In this document: positions 36,284-45,570 of the stretch, one piece after another
Position numbering within the stretch: the stretch's first letter is position 1
Layout: the number at the start of each line of letters is the position of its first letter
Assembly (NCBI RefSeq): GCF_023701745.1
Contig: NZ_JAJOZB010000001.1
Span: 3,416,501 to 3,480,500 of the forward strand
DNA length: 64,000 nt
DNA from: Streptomyces sp. RKAG293
GTDB taxonomy: Bacteria; Actinomycetota; Actinomycetes; Streptomycetales; Streptomycetaceae
Direction: 5' to 3'
Program-made: the position numbers and the translations under genes
Notes under the pieces: model-generated
Databases searched by the model: none
What the model was told of the DNA's origin: nothing
Seen by the model: only the letters and a program-made list of their open reading frames with translations

Positions 36284-37149
36284 GCGGCGGCCCTCGCAGC
36301 GCGCTCGGGGCGGGCGCCGGTGGTCAGCGCGACCATGTGGTCGGCGATCTCCGTCGGCTCCGGGCGCTCCAGGTGACCGGCGAACGAACCGTCGGCGAGG
36401 AAGAGCACCCGGTCCGCGAAGGAGGCGGCGACCGGGTCGTGGGTGACCATGACGACGGTGGCGCCGAGCCGGTCGACGGCGTGCCGCAGCAGACCCAGCA
36501 CCTCGCGGGCGGTGTTGGTGTCCAGGGCGCCGGTCGGCTCGTCGGCGAACACCACCTCGGGCTCGGTGATCAGGGCGCGGGCGATGGCCACCCGCTGCTG
36601 CTGGCCGCCGGACAGCTGCCCGGGCCGCCGGCTTCCGTACCCCTCGAGGCCGACCTGCGCGAGCAGCTGGGCCGCCCGCCGCCGGTCGGGCCGGCCACCG
36701 GCCAGCCGCTGCGGCAGCAGCACGTTCTGCTGCACGGTGAGCGACGGCAGCAGGTTGAAGGACTGGAAGATGAAGCCGATGCGGCTGCGGCGCAGCTGGG
36801 TGAGCTTGTTCTCGTTGAGACCGGTGATGTCGGCGCCGCCCAGGTGCACGGTGCCGGCCGTGGGCTTGTCGAGCCCGGCGGCGCACTGCAGGAAGGTGCT
36901 CTTGCCGGAACCGGAGGGGCCCATCACCGCGGTGAAGCTGCCCCGCGGCAGCGCCAGGTCGATGCCGCGCAGCGCGTGCACGGTGGAGTCGCCGCGGCCG
37001 TAGGTACGGCGGACCGAGCGCAGCTCGACGGCGGCACCCGAGCCCGTCCCGGTACGGCCGTGCGCGGTGTCACCGCTGGTCCGCGGCGGGTACTGCGGCG
37101 CCGCGGGGGCCGTGGGGGCGGTGCTGGAGTGCTTCGACCGGAGTCGCAT
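36280..37149 (-). CDS. ABC transporter ATP-binding protein, MacB/LolD family
   Basis: A 289-residue ATPase partnering the FtsX-like permease downstream. Walker A is GPSGSGKST near residues 76-84. The Q-loop segment IGFIFQSFNLLP, the signature LSGGQQQRVAIARAL and Walker B VVFADEPTGALD are all present, as is the H-loop MVTHD. The first 40 residues are a variable Ala/Pro/Ser-rich extension. The ATG at 37149 has AGAGGA upstream. It is divergent from the second pepN. Confidence 0.95.
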   Translation of the reverse strand: MRLRSKHSSTAPTAPAAPQYPPRTSGDTAHGRTGTGSGAAVELRSVRRTYGRGDSTVHALRGIDLALPRGSFTAVMGPSGSGKSTFLQCAAGLDKPTAGTVHLGGADITGLNENKLTQLRRSRIGFIFQSFNLLPSLTVQQNVLLPQRLAGGRPDRRRAAQLLAQVGLEGYGSRRPGQLSGGQQQRVAIARALITEPEVVFADEPTGALDTNTAREVLGLLRHAVDRLGATVVMVTHDPVAASFADRVLFLADGSFAGHLERPEPTEIADHMVALTTGARPERAARAAA

Positions 37150-37334
37150 GATGTCCTCTGTTTCGGTTGCCGACGACCCTTCCGAAGTTACGGATCACCG
37201 GGGGTCCCGGACCATGCCGGTTCCCGGCGTCTTGGGGGTGGGGAAAACCCGAGGCCGGAGCTGGTGCAGACCCTGATCCCGGCCCGCGCAGCGTGCGAGG
37301 ATGGCGGTCAGTCTTCATTAAGGAGTGGCCTACC

Positions 37335-39914
37335 GTGCCTGGCACGAACCTCACCCGCGAGGAGGCGCAGCAGCGTGCTCGCCTTCTCACCGTGGACGCG
37401 TACGAGATCGACCTCGACCTGAGCGGCGCGCAGGACGGGGGCACCTTCCGCTCGGTGACCACGGTGCGTTTCGATGCCGCGAAGGCGGGGTCCTCATTCA
37501 TCGACCTGGTCGCCCCGACCGTGCACGAAGTGGTGCTGAACGGCACCGCGCTCGACCCGGCGGAGGTGTTCGCGGACTCGCGCATCGCCCTGCCGTCGCT
37601 CCTGGCCGGCCGCAACGAGCTGCGCGTCGTCGCGGACTGCGCCTACACCAACACCGGTGAGGGCCTGCACCGTTTCGTCGACCCGGTCGACAAGCAGGCT
37701 TACCTGTACACGCAGTTCGAGGTGCCGGACGCGCGCCGTGTCTTCGCGAGCTTCGAGCAGCCCGACCTCAAGGGCACCTTCCGGTTCACGGTGAACGCCC
37801 CGGCGGGGTGGACGGTCATCTCCAACTCGCCGACGCCCAAGCCCGAGGACGTCAAGGACAACGTCTGGCGCTTCGAGCCGACGCCGCGCATCTCCTCGTA
37901 CATCACCGCGCTGATCGCCGGCCCGTACACGGCCGTGCACAGCACGTGGGAGGGCGCGGGCCGCAGCGTCCCGCTGGCGATCTACTGCCGCCCGTCGCTG
38001 GCCGGGTTCCTGGACGCGGACGCGATCTTCGACGTCACGCGGCAGGGCTTCGACTGGTTCGAGGAGAAGTTCGACTTCCCGTACCCGTTCGCCAAGTACG
38101 ACCAGCTCTTCGTCCCGGAGTTCAACGCCGGCGCGATGGAGAACGCGGGCGCGGTCACCATCCGTGACCAGTACGTCTTCCGCTCCAAGGTGACGGACGC
38201 GGCGTACGAGACGCGCGCCGAGACCATCCTGCACGAACTGGCCCACATGTGGTTCGGCGACCTGGTCACCATGGAGTGGTGGAACGACCTCTGGCTGAAC
38301 GAGTCGTTCGCCACGTACACCTCGATCGCCTGCCAGGCGTACGCGCCGGGCAGCAAGTTCCCGCAGTCGTGGACGACGTTCGCCAACTCCATGAAGACCT
38401 GGGCGTACCGGCAGGACCAGCTGCCGTCCACCCACCCGATCATGGCGGAGATCAACGACCTGGACGACGTCCTGGTCAACTTCGACGGCATCACGTACGC
38501 CAAGGGCGCCTCGGTGCTCAAGCAGCTCGTCGCCTACGTCGGCATGGACGAGTTCTTCGCCGGTGTGCAGGCGTACTTCAAGCAGCACGCCTGGGGCAAC
38601 ACCCAGCTGTCCGACCTGCTCGGCGCGCTGGAGAAAACCTCGGGCCGCGACCTGAAGAGCTGGTCGAAGGCGTGGCTGGAGACCGCGGGCATCAACATCC
38701 TGCGCCCGGAGATCACCCTCGCCGAGGACGGCACGATCACGTCCTTCGCGGTCCGCCAGGAGGCTCCGGCGCTGCCGGCCGGCGCGAAGGGCGAGGCCGT
38801 GCTGCGGCCGCACCGCATCGCGGTGGGCTGCTACGACCTCCAGGACGGCAAGCTGGTCCGCACCAACCGTATCGAGCTGGACGTCGACGGCGAGCTGACC
38901 GAGGTGCCGTTCCCGCGGGACACCCGGCGCCCCGCGGTGATCCTGCTCAACGACGACGACCTGACGTACGCCAAGGTCCGCCTCGACGACGAGTCCCTCG
39001 CCGTCGTCCGCGACCACCTCGGCGACTTCACCGAGTCCCTCCCCCGCGCCCTGATCTGGTCCGCGGCCTGGGACATGACGCGTGACGGCGAACTCGCCAC
39101 CCGCGACTACCTGGAACTGGTGCTCTCCGGCATCACCAAGGAGTCGGACATCGGCGTCGTCCAGTCGCTGCACCGCCAGCTCAAGCTCGCGCTCGACCTG
39201 TACGCGGACCCGGCCTGGCGCGACACCGGCCTGGCCCGCTGGACGGAGGCCGCGCTGGAGCAGCTGCGCGCCGCCGCCCCCGGCAGCGACCACCAGCTCG
39301 CGTGGGCCCGCGCCTTCGCGGCGACCGCGCGCACCCCGGAGCAGCTCGGGCTGCTCGCCGGGCTGCTGGACGGTTCGCAGGTCATCGACGGCCTGGCCGT
39401 CGACACCGAGCTGCGCTGGTCCCTGCTGCACCGGCTCGCGGCGACCGGCCGGGCGGACGAGGCGGCCATCGCGGCGGAGCTCGCCCTCGACCCGACCTCG
39501 GCGGGCGAGGAGCACGCGGCCGGCGCCCGTGCCGCCCGTCCGACCGCCGACGCCAAGGCCGCGGTCTGGGCCGCGGTCGTCGAGGACGACAAGCTCGCGA
39601 ACTCCGTGCAGGAGTCCGCGATCGGCGGCTTCGTGCAGACCGATCAGCGCGAGCTCCTCGCGCCCTACACCGAGCGGTACTTCAGCGCGGTCAAGGGCGT
39701 CTGGGACTCGCGCAGCCACGAGATCGCCCAGCAGATCGTGATCGGTCTCTACCCGGCCCTCCAGGTCTCCCAGGCGACCCTGGACGCCACCGACGCCTGG
39801 CTCGCCTCGGCGACCCCGGTGCCGGCCCTGCGCCGGCTCGTCATCGAGTCCCGCTCGGGTGTGGAGCGCGCCCTGAAGGCCCAGGCGGCGGACGCGGCGG
39901 CGGCCACCGCGTAG
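37335..39914 (+). CDS. pepN: M1 family aminopeptidase N, copy 2
   Basis: An 859-residue zinc aminopeptidase, clearly paralogous to the copy at 26337 from end to end (shared start VPG-NL-R-EA, GAMEN, HELAH with His300, His304 and Glu323, and the ERAP1-like C-terminal domain). The GTG at 37335 has AAGGAG upstream. It is cytoplasmic, with no signal peptide. Two full-length, apparently active copies suggest different expression or specificity. A strong terminator follows at 39928. Confidence 0.95.
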   Translation: MPGTNLTREEAQQRARLLTVDAYEIDLDLSGAQDGGTFRSVTTVRFDAAKAGSSFIDLVAPTVHEVVLNGTALDPAEVFADSRIALPSLLAGRNELRVVADCAYTNTGEGLHRFVDPVDKQAYLYTQFEVPDARRVFASFEQPDLKGTFRFTVNAPAGWTVISNSPTPKPEDVKDNVWRFEPTPRISSYITALIAGPYTAVHSTWEGAGRSVPLAIYCRPSLAGFLDADAIFDVTRQGFDWFEEKFDFPYPFAKYDQLFVPEFNAGAMENAGAVTIRDQYVFRSKVTDAAYETRAETILHELAHMWFGDLVTMEWWNDLWLNESFATYTSIACQAYAPGSKFPQSWTTFANSMKTWAYRQDQLPSTHPIMAEINDLDDVLVNFDGITYAKGASVLKQLVAYVGMDEFFAGVQAYFKQHAWGNTQLSDLLGALEKTSGRDLKSWSKAWLETAGINILRPEITLAEDGTITSFAVRQEAPALPAGAKGEAVLRPHRIAVGCYDLQDGKLVRTNRIELDVDGELTEVPFPRDTRRPAVILLNDDDLTYAKVRLDDESLAVVRDHLGDFTESLPRALIWSAAWDMTRDGELATRDYLELVLSGITKESDIGVVQSLHRQLKLALDLYADPAWRDTGLARWTEAALEQLRAAAPGSDHQLAWARAFAATARTPEQLGLLAGLLDGSQVIDGLAVDTELRWSLLHRLAATGRADEAAIAAELALDPTSAGEEHAAGARAARPTADAKAAVWAAVVEDDKLANSVQESAIGGFVQTDQRELLAPYTERYFSAVKGVWDSRSHEIAQQIVIGLYPALQVSQATLDATDAWLASATPVPALRRLVIESRSGVERALKAQAADAAAATA

Positions 39915-39927
39915 TACCGGCTCTGTA

Positions 39928-39964
39928 CGGGAGGCCCCGGACCCGCCAGGTCCGGGGCCTCCCG
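39928..39964 (+). terminator. Terminator after pepN copy 2
   Basis: A perfect 16-bp stem (39928-39943 with 39949-39964) has a CGCCA loop, starting 13 bases after the stop codon. Confidence 0.9.
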
Positions 39965-40010
39965 CATGTCCAGAGTGACGCACAACACATCCATTTCTGG
40001 TAGGTTCGAT

Positions 40011-40025
40011 TTTGGTTGTACCAAA
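40011..40025. promoter_or_regulatory. Palindrome before AAA ATPase gene
   Basis: TTTGG-TTGTA-CCAAA lies in an A+T-rich patch just ahead of the candidate starts at 40027 and 40054. It may be an operator for a regulator not encoded nearby. Confidence 0.45.
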
Positions 40026-40053
40026 GATGGACCTATTGATCAGGGTGGCCGCG

Positions 40054-41475
40054 ATGGACAACTTCATCGGCCGGGAGCCGGAGCTCGCCGCGCTCAACCG
40101 CATGCTGCGGCGCGTCGCGGACGGCGGGCGGACCGGGCGGCCGGGCAAGGCCATGCTGATCCGCGGCCGCCGCCGGGTGGGGAAGTCACGGCTGGTCGAG
40201 GAGTTCATCGAGCGCTCCGGGCTGCCGAGCGTCTTCTTCACCGCCTCGCAGCAGTCCAACCCGGAGGCGGACCTGCGGATGTTCGTCGAGACCGCCGCGG
40301 CATCCGACCTGCCCGGCGCCGCGACCCTGATCGGCCAGTCCCCCCGGGACTGGGACGCCGCCCTGCGCCTGCTGGTCGCCGCCCTGCCCGACGACCGGCC
40401 GAGCGCGGTCGTCCTCGACGAGATGCCGTACCTGATCAAGAACGACGCGGGCTTCGAGGGCACACTCCAGAAGCTCTTCGACCGGGAGCTGTCCAGGAAG
40501 CCGGTGCTGCTGCTCTGCGTCGGCTCCGACCTGGCGATGATGGAGCGGCTCAACGACTACGACCGCCCGTTCCACCAGCGCGGCACCGAGATGGTGGTCC
40601 CCGCGCTCAGCCCCGCCGACGTGGCCGAGATGCTGCAACTACCGCCCGCCGACGCCTTCGACGCCTTCCTCGTCTCCGGCGGGCTGCCGCTCGTGCTGGA
40701 GGAGTGGCCCCGTGGCGCGGGGGTCTTCGACTACCTCGCCGAGGTCGTGGAGGACCCGACGTCCGCGCTGCTCGTGAGCGGGGAGCGGTCGCTGGCCGCC
40801 GAGTTCCCGGCCGACGCACAGGCGCGACTGGTGCTGGGGGCCATCGGGTCGGGTGAGCGGACCCGCACCCTGATCGGCCGGGCGGCCGGCGATCTCGCCC
40901 CCACCAGCCTCAACCGTTCGCTCCAACTGCTCACCGCGAAGCGGGTGGTGGAGGCGATCACCCCGCTGTCGACCCGTCCCTCCAAGGAGACCCGCTACTA
41001 CGTCGCCGACCCGCACCTGCGCTTCTGGCTCGCCCTGCTCGGGCCGTACATGTCCGAGATCGAACGCGGCCGGGGCGACCTGACGTTCGCGCGCATCCTG
41101 CAGACGTGGACCTCGTGGCGCGGCCGGGCGATCGAACCCGTGGTGCGTGACGCCCTCTTCCGCATGCGGGCGGGCGGGGTACCCGACGACACCGGCGCGG
41201 TCGGCGGCTACTGGACCCGCAACAACGATCCCGAGATCGACATCGTCGCGGCCGACCGGGGGCCGATCGCCAAGCGCATCACGGCCGTCGGCTCCGTCAA
41301 GTGGCTGGAGAAACGACCGTTCGACGGCCACGACCTCGCCAAGCTGATCGTCCATCGCTCCCAGCTGCCCGGCGCGGACACCTCGACGCCGCTGATCGCG
41401 GTGGCGCGCAGCGGCGTGTCGGTGGACGGTGTCCAGGCCGTGGGGCCCGAGGAGCTGATCACCGCCTGGCGGTGA
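40054..41475 (+). CDS. AAA ATPase (archaeal ATPase type) with C-terminal DUF234 nuclease-like domain
   Basis: A 473-residue protein. The N-terminal P-loop domain has Walker A GRRRVGKS (Lys44) and Walker B VVLDEMPY (Asp122-Glu123). A middle winged-helix region follows (about 250-320). The C-terminal DUF234-like domain carries a PD-(D/E)XK-type pattern: PEIDIVAAD then GSVKWL, giving an acidic residue and a Lys in the expected order. I prefer the ATG at 40054 because AGGGTGG lies six bases before it; the ATG at 40027 is an alternative adding nine residues. Family members are widespread in archaea and actinobacteria with unknown role. The 3' end overlaps the opposing EamA gene by 17 bases. Confidence 0.85.
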   Translation: MDNFIGREPELAALNRMLRRVADGGRTGRPGKAMLIRGRRRVGKSRLVEEFIERSGLPSVFFTASQQSNPEADLRMFVETAAASDLPGAATLIGQSPRDWDAALRLLVAALPDDRPSAVVLDEMPYLIKNDAGFEGTLQKLFDRELSRKPVLLLCVGSDLAMMERLNDYDRPFHQRGTEMVVPALSPADVAEMLQLPPADAFDAFLVSGGLPLVLEEWPRGAGVFDYLAEVVEDPTSALLVSGERSLAAEFPADAQARLVLGAIGSGERTRTLIGRAAGDLAPTSLNRSLQLLTAKRVVEAITPLSTRPSKETRYYVADPHLRFWLALLGPYMSEIERGRGDLTFARILQTWTSWRGRAIEPVVRDALFRMRAGGVPDDTGAVGGYWTRNNDPEIDIVAADRGPIAKRITAVGSVKWLEKRPFDGHDLAKLIVHRSQLPGADTSTPLIAVARSGVSVDGVQAVGPEELITAWR

Positions 41476-42427
41476 CCGGGCCGGAGGCGCCGAGGGCGAC
41501 GCCGGCCAGGATCAGCGCCATGCAGAGGATCTGCAGCGGACCGGTCCGCTCGCCAAGGAGGGCGAAGGAGAGCAGCGCGACACAGACGGGCTGCAGGTAG
41601 TAGACGATTCCGGCGCGGGCGGGGCCGATGAGCGAGATGGCCTTGTTCCAGGCGAAGAAGGCGACGGCCGAGGAGCACACGCCGACGTAGAGCAGCGGCC
41701 CCACCGTCCCGGCGGAGGGCGCGAAGCCGCCCTGTGTCACCAGGCTGACGACGTACACCGGCGCCAGGAGCGCCGTACCGAGCGCGAAGGTGGCGAACAG
41801 GAACGGCAGTTGGCCGATCCGGGCCGGCTTGCGGCGCAGCAGCGCGCTGTACCAGGCGAACGACAGGGCGGCGGCGAGCATCCACAGGTCGCCGGTGGTG
41901 AAGTCGAGGCGGAGCAGCGCCGCCGGGGAGCCCTTGCCCAGCAGGGTGAGCACGCCCAGGAGCGCGATCACCAGCCCCACGGCCCGCCGCCCGCCGATCC
42001 GCTGCCGGGCGAAGACGGCGATCAGCACCGGCGCCGCCGCCATGATCATGCCCATGTTGCTCGCGGAGGTGGTGACCCCGGCCTGGTTGACCAGTGTGTT
42101 GTAGACGGTGATGCCGAGGAGCGCGGCGAGCGCGATGTACCCGAAGTGACGTCTCAGCAGCGCCCGTTCCCGCCACGCCTGGCGCACCGCGAACGGCGCG
42201 ACCGCGACCAGCGCGATCACCCACCGCCAGAAGGCGGCCTGCACGGGCGGCACGCCGTCGTGCAGCGCCCGGGAGACGACGAAGCTCCCGGACCACACGA
42301 CGGTCGCGACGGCCGCGAGCAGGAGCCCGGCTCCGCCTCCGGCGGGAGTACGGGTGGCGGTGGCGGTTGTGGCGGTTGTGGCGGTTGCGGTTGTGGCGGT
42401 TGCGGGGGCGTGATCCAGGACGGTCAC
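41459..42427 (-). CDS. EamA/DMT-family transporter, copy 1
   Basis: A 322-residue inner-membrane exporter with ten predicted helices in two EamA repeats (LAAVATVVWSGSFVVSRAL and the matching LWMLAAALSFAWYSALL). Family members export amino acids, drugs or metabolites; the substrate is unknown. The GTG at 42427 has GAAGGAG upstream. The first 26 residues are almost only Ala and Thr, encoded by a 9-bp tandem DNA repeat, and should be disordered in the cytoplasm. It converges with the AAA ATPase gene. Confidence 0.9.
   Translation of the reverse strand: MTVLDHAPATATTATATTATTATATRTPAGGGAGLLLAAVATVVWSGSFVVSRALHDGVPPVQAAFWRWVIALVAVAPFAVRQAWRERALLRRHFGYIALAALLGITVYNTLVNQAGVTTSASNMGMIMAAAPVLIAVFARQRIGGRRAVGLVIALLGVLTLLGKGSPAALLRLDFTTGDLWMLAAALSFAWYSALLRRKPARIGQLPFLFATFALGTALLAPVYVVSLVTQGGFAPSAGTVGPLLYVGVCSSAVAFFAWNKAISLIGPARAGIVYYLQPVCVALLSFALLGERTGPLQILCMALILAGVALGASGPVTARR
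42354..42406. repeat. 9-bp-unit tandem repeat inside EamA coding region
   Basis: Imperfect copies of TGGCGGTTG occur head-to-tail within the start of the EamA gene. They encode an Ala/Thr run, so copy-number changes by slippage would stay in frame because the unit is nine bases. Confidence 0.75.
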
Positions 42428-42577
42428 ATGGCTCCTTCGGTCGGCGGTTTCCCCACTGTCGCCCCGGCCGACCGATCAGGTCCATCGAATGTTTCTGACC
42501 TATATGTTCAGTTGTGCTAAACAGTGCGTCCCGGCTCCTCCGGTGACATTCTGGAAGGGAGACGCGGAGGTCGAGAG

Positions 42578-43201
42578 ATGGGTATTTATGCCGAACAGGT
42601 CGTGCCGCGGATCATCAATGTCGCCTGCGGGGTGAAGGTGACCGTGCCCCTGCGACGCCGGGTCTGCGAGGGCCTGGAAGGCGAGATCGTCGAGATCGGA
42701 TTCGGCTCGGGCCACAACATTCCCTACTACCCGGCGGCCGTCACCGGCGTGACCGCGATCGAACCCTCCGACGTCGGCTGGCGGCTCGCCGCCGACCGGG
42801 TCCGAGCGACAACGGTCCCGGTGCGCCGCGCCGGCCTGGACGGCCAGTCACTCCCCTTCGCCGACGACAGCTTCGACGCCGCCCTGTCCACCTGGACCCT
42901 GTGCACCATCCCCGATGCGGATGCCGCCCTGCACGAGATCCGACGCGTCCTCAGGCCCGGCGGCACGCTGCACTTCGTCGAGCACGGGCTGGCTCCGGAG
43001 ACGGACGAGAACATTCGCCGCTGGCAACGCCGCCTCGAACCGGTGAACAAACGCCTCCTCGGCGGCTGCCACCTCACCCGGCCGACCGTCGAAATGCTGA
43101 CGACCGCGGGATTCACCATCAGGGAAGTCGACGTCTTCTACGAGGACGGCGCCCCCAAACCCATGGGCGCCGCCGCGTTGGGCGTAGCCGTCGCCCCCTA
43201 G
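42578..43201 (+). CDS. Class I SAM-dependent methyltransferase
   Basis: A 207-residue enzyme with the Rossmann motif I VEIGFGSGHN near residues 33-42, an acidic strand-2 end (IEPSD), motif PFADDSFDAALSTWTLC, and VLRPGGTLHFVEHG. It resembles the UbiE/COQ5-type group; the acceptor is unknown. The ATG at 42578 has GCGGAGG upstream. Its stop overlaps the stop of the convergent EamA gene on the CTAG tetranucleotide. Confidence 0.9.
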   Translation: MGIYAEQVVPRIINVACGVKVTVPLRRRVCEGLEGEIVEIGFGSGHNIPYYPAAVTGVTAIEPSDVGWRLAADRVRATTVPVRRAGLDGQSLPFADDSFDAALSTWTLCTIPDADAALHEIRRVLRPGGTLHFVEHGLAPETDENIRRWQRRLEPVNKRLLGGCHLTRPTVEMLTTAGFTIREVDVFYEDGAPKPMGAAALGVAVAP

Positions 43202-44130
43202 CGGGAGAGACGACTCGGCACGGCCACCGGCACCGTTGCCGGCACCGACGTCCCCACCACCAGCGGCACCGACTTCGCTCGCTGGTGGTGCGGCTGTCCC
43301 AGCAGGGTTCCGGTGAACGCGATGGCCATGCCCAGCAGTTGGACGGGGGTCAGGGCCTGGCTCAGGGCGGCCCAGCCGATGGCGGCGGCGGAGATCGGGC
43401 TGAGGAAGCCGAGGAGGGAGACCGACGTTGCCGGGAGGCGGCCGATGCCGCGGAACCAGAGCCAGTACGCGGCGGCGGTGTTGGCGACGGCGAGGTACGC
43501 GTAGCCGGTGACGGCGCGGGCGTCGAGGGCGGGCGGGAGGCCCTCGACGAGGAGGGCGACCGGGGCGATCAGCAGGCCGCCGGCGGTGAGCTGCCAGCCG
43601 GTGAAGGCGAGCGGGCCGACGCCCTCCGGGCGTCCCCAGCGCTTGGTCAGGACGGTCCCGGCCGACATGCTCGCCGAGCCGGCGACCCCGGCGAGCAGGC
43701 CGAGGGCGTCGAATCCGGCACCGGCCCGCAGGACGACGAGGCTGACGCCGACCGCCCCGATGACCGCGGCCGTGAGCGTACGGGCGCTGGGGCGTTCGCT
43801 GAGCAGGGCCGCCGCGAGGCCCGCCACGAACAGCGGGCCCACCGAGCCGACGACGGAGGCGACGCCGCCGGGCAGCCGGTAGGCGGCGAGGAAAAGCAGC
43901 GGGAAGAAGGCGCCGATGTTGAGGGTGCCGAGCACCGCCGACTTCCACCACCAGGCGCCGCGCGGCAGCGCCCGGGTGGCGGCGAGCAGCACGAGCCCGG
44001 CGGGCAGTGCCCGCATCAGGCCGGCGAACAGCGGGCGGTCCGGCGGAAGGAGCTGGGTGGTGACCGCGTAGGTGGAACCCCAGGCCAGCGGGGCGAGGGC
44101 GGTGAGGGCGATGGTGGGGAGACGGGACAT
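43198..44130 (-). CDS. EamA/DMT-family transporter, copy 2
   Basis: A 310-residue exporter with ten helices and two EamA repeats (LAPLAWGSTYAVTTQLLP and AGSASMSAGTVLTKRWG). The ATG at 44130 has GAGGAG eight bases upstream and is preferred to a start ten codons earlier. It is not obviously close to the copy at 41459. The substrate is unknown. It lies downstream of the MFS gene on the same strand with about 115 bases between. Confidence 0.9.
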   Translation of the reverse strand: MSRLPTIALTALAPLAWGSTYAVTTQLLPPDRPLFAGLMRALPAGLVLLAATRALPRGAWWWKSAVLGTLNIGAFFPLLFLAAYRLPGGVASVVGSVGPLFVAGLAAALLSERPSARTLTAAVIGAVGVSLVVLRAGAGFDALGLLAGVAGSASMSAGTVLTKRWGRPEGVGPLAFTGWQLTAGGLLIAPVALLVEGLPPALDARAVTGYAYLAVANTAAAYWLWFRGIGRLPATSVSLLGFLSPISAAAIGWAALSQALTPVQLLGMAIAFTGTLLGQPHHQRAKSVPLVVGTSVPATVPVAVPSRLSR

Positions 44131-44203
44131 CTGCGGACTCCTCACGGGAGCAGCGGTCACAAGGGCGGGGGCCGCGGGAACGGAAGCCGGGCGACGACCG
44201 GGC

Positions 44204-44253
44204 GATCAGGGATCAGGCGGTGAACAGACGGCGATCAGGCGGGGATCAGGCGG
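44204..44253. repeat. Short direct repeats at the MFS gene end
   Basis: GATCAGGCGG appears at 44211, 44233 and 44244, with a partial copy at 44204. The MFS stop codon falls inside the last copy, so the gene terminus and the spacer share a repeated unit. Confidence 0.7.
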
Positions 44254-45526
44254 CGGGGACGAGGTCCGGCTTCGGGGAGGCGGCCACCGGGCGCGGGGCC
44301 GCCGGGTGGACCGCGTCGGATGCCAGGTGCGGCTCGAGCCGCACCAGGAGGAGCGCCGCGCCGAGCGTGGTGCCGATGAGCAGCAGCCACGGGAGCCGGC
44401 CGTCGACGGCCATCAGGCCGGTGAAGAGCGACGGGGCGATGGCCCGCACCAGCTGCCAGGAGAACTGGTAGGCGGCCATGTACCGGCCGCGTACCGCGTC
44501 CGGGGCGGCGGCGATGGCCAGGGCGCCGGCCGACGGGTTGTGCACCATCTCTCCAATGGTGTGCACCGTGATGATCACGGCGAGGCCGGCGCCGATCGCC
44601 CAGCCGGCCTGCGGGCGCACCGTGCCGAGCACGATCTGTCCGGCGAAGGCCACCGCGAAGAGCACCGCGCCGAGCGCCGCGGACCGGTTGCGGCGGGCGC
44701 CGCGGCGGCGCACGAAGGAGGCGACCAGGACGCCGCCCGCGGCGCACAGCACGGTGTTGACGGTGAAGGCGGCGCCGGTCAGGGACTCGGGGCCGTGCAG
44801 CCAGGTGGAGATGTAGAGCGGGTACAGGACGGGCAGCGCGGTGTAGCCCAGGGCGATGAGGAAGTTGGCCGCGGTCAGACCGAGGAACGGGCGGTCACGG
44901 AGCACCAGCCGGTAGCCGGCCTTCTGGCGGGCGACGGCGGCCGCGTCCCTGACCACCAGGACCGGGCGAACCCGCCACATCAGCAGCGCCGAGAGGATGA
45001 AGCTGGCCGCGTTGAGCCAGGCCGCCGCGGTGAAGCCGGCGTCGCCGCCGAAGCCGACGACGAGCGAGGCGAGCAGCGCGCCGGCGCCCATGCCGCCGTT
45101 GCTGAGCGCCCGGGAGGCGGCCTGCAGCCGGTCCCGGTCGGCGCCGCGGGCGATCTCGCCGAGGAAGGACTGCTGGACGGCGGGGAAGGCGCCGTCGCCG
45201 ATGATCGTGACCAGGGCGACGACGGCGAAGGCGGGCACCGACTGGGCGAACGGGTAGAGCGCGAAGCCCAGCCCCCGCACCCCGAAGAGCACCAGCTGGA
45301 CGCGGCGCGCCCCGAAGCGGTCGACGGCGGTGCCGGCCAGCGGCAGCGTGGTGAGCCCGATGAGCCCGGCCGCCGTGAGCACCGCGCCGACGGCGGCGAA
45401 CGACAGCCCCGTGACGTGGTGGAAGAAGATCAGGGTGAAGGGGAGGTACATCCCGGAGCCGACCGCGTTGACGGTCATCGCGGCGAGCATCGACCGCTCA
45501 CCGGGGATCCGCTGGGTGCTGGGCAT
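44246..45526 (-). CDS. MFS transporter (drug/metabolite efflux type)
   Basis: A 426-residue membrane protein with 12 helices and motif A (GTAVDRFGARR) between helices 2 and 3. Such transporters commonly export drugs. It is divergent from a MarR-family regulator across 117 bases that hold a consensus-like promoter with a palindrome in its spacer, a typical regulator-exporter pair. The ATG at 45526 has AGGAG seven bases upstream. The substrate is unknown. Confidence 0.92.
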   Translation of the reverse strand: MPSTQRIPGERSMLAAMTVNAVGSGMYLPFTLIFFHHVTGLSFAAVGAVLTAAGLIGLTTLPLAGTAVDRFGARRVQLVLFGVRGLGFALYPFAQSVPAFAVVALVTIIGDGAFPAVQQSFLGEIARGADRDRLQAASRALSNGGMGAGALLASLVVGFGGDAGFTAAAWLNAASFILSALLMWRVRPVLVVRDAAAVARQKAGYRLVLRDRPFLGLTAANFLIALGYTALPVLYPLYISTWLHGPESLTGAAFTVNTVLCAAGGVLVASFVRRRGARRNRSAALGAVLFAVAFAGQIVLGTVRPQAGWAIGAGLAVIITVHTIGEMVHNPSAGALAIAAAPDAVRGRYMAAYQFSWQLVRAIAPSLFTGLMAVDGRLPWLLLIGTTLGAALLLVRLEPHLASDAVHPAAPRPVAASPKPDLVPAA

Positions 45527-45570
45527 GTCCGCTCCTGGGAGATCGTCGCCGAAGTAGCTCGATGGTGATT

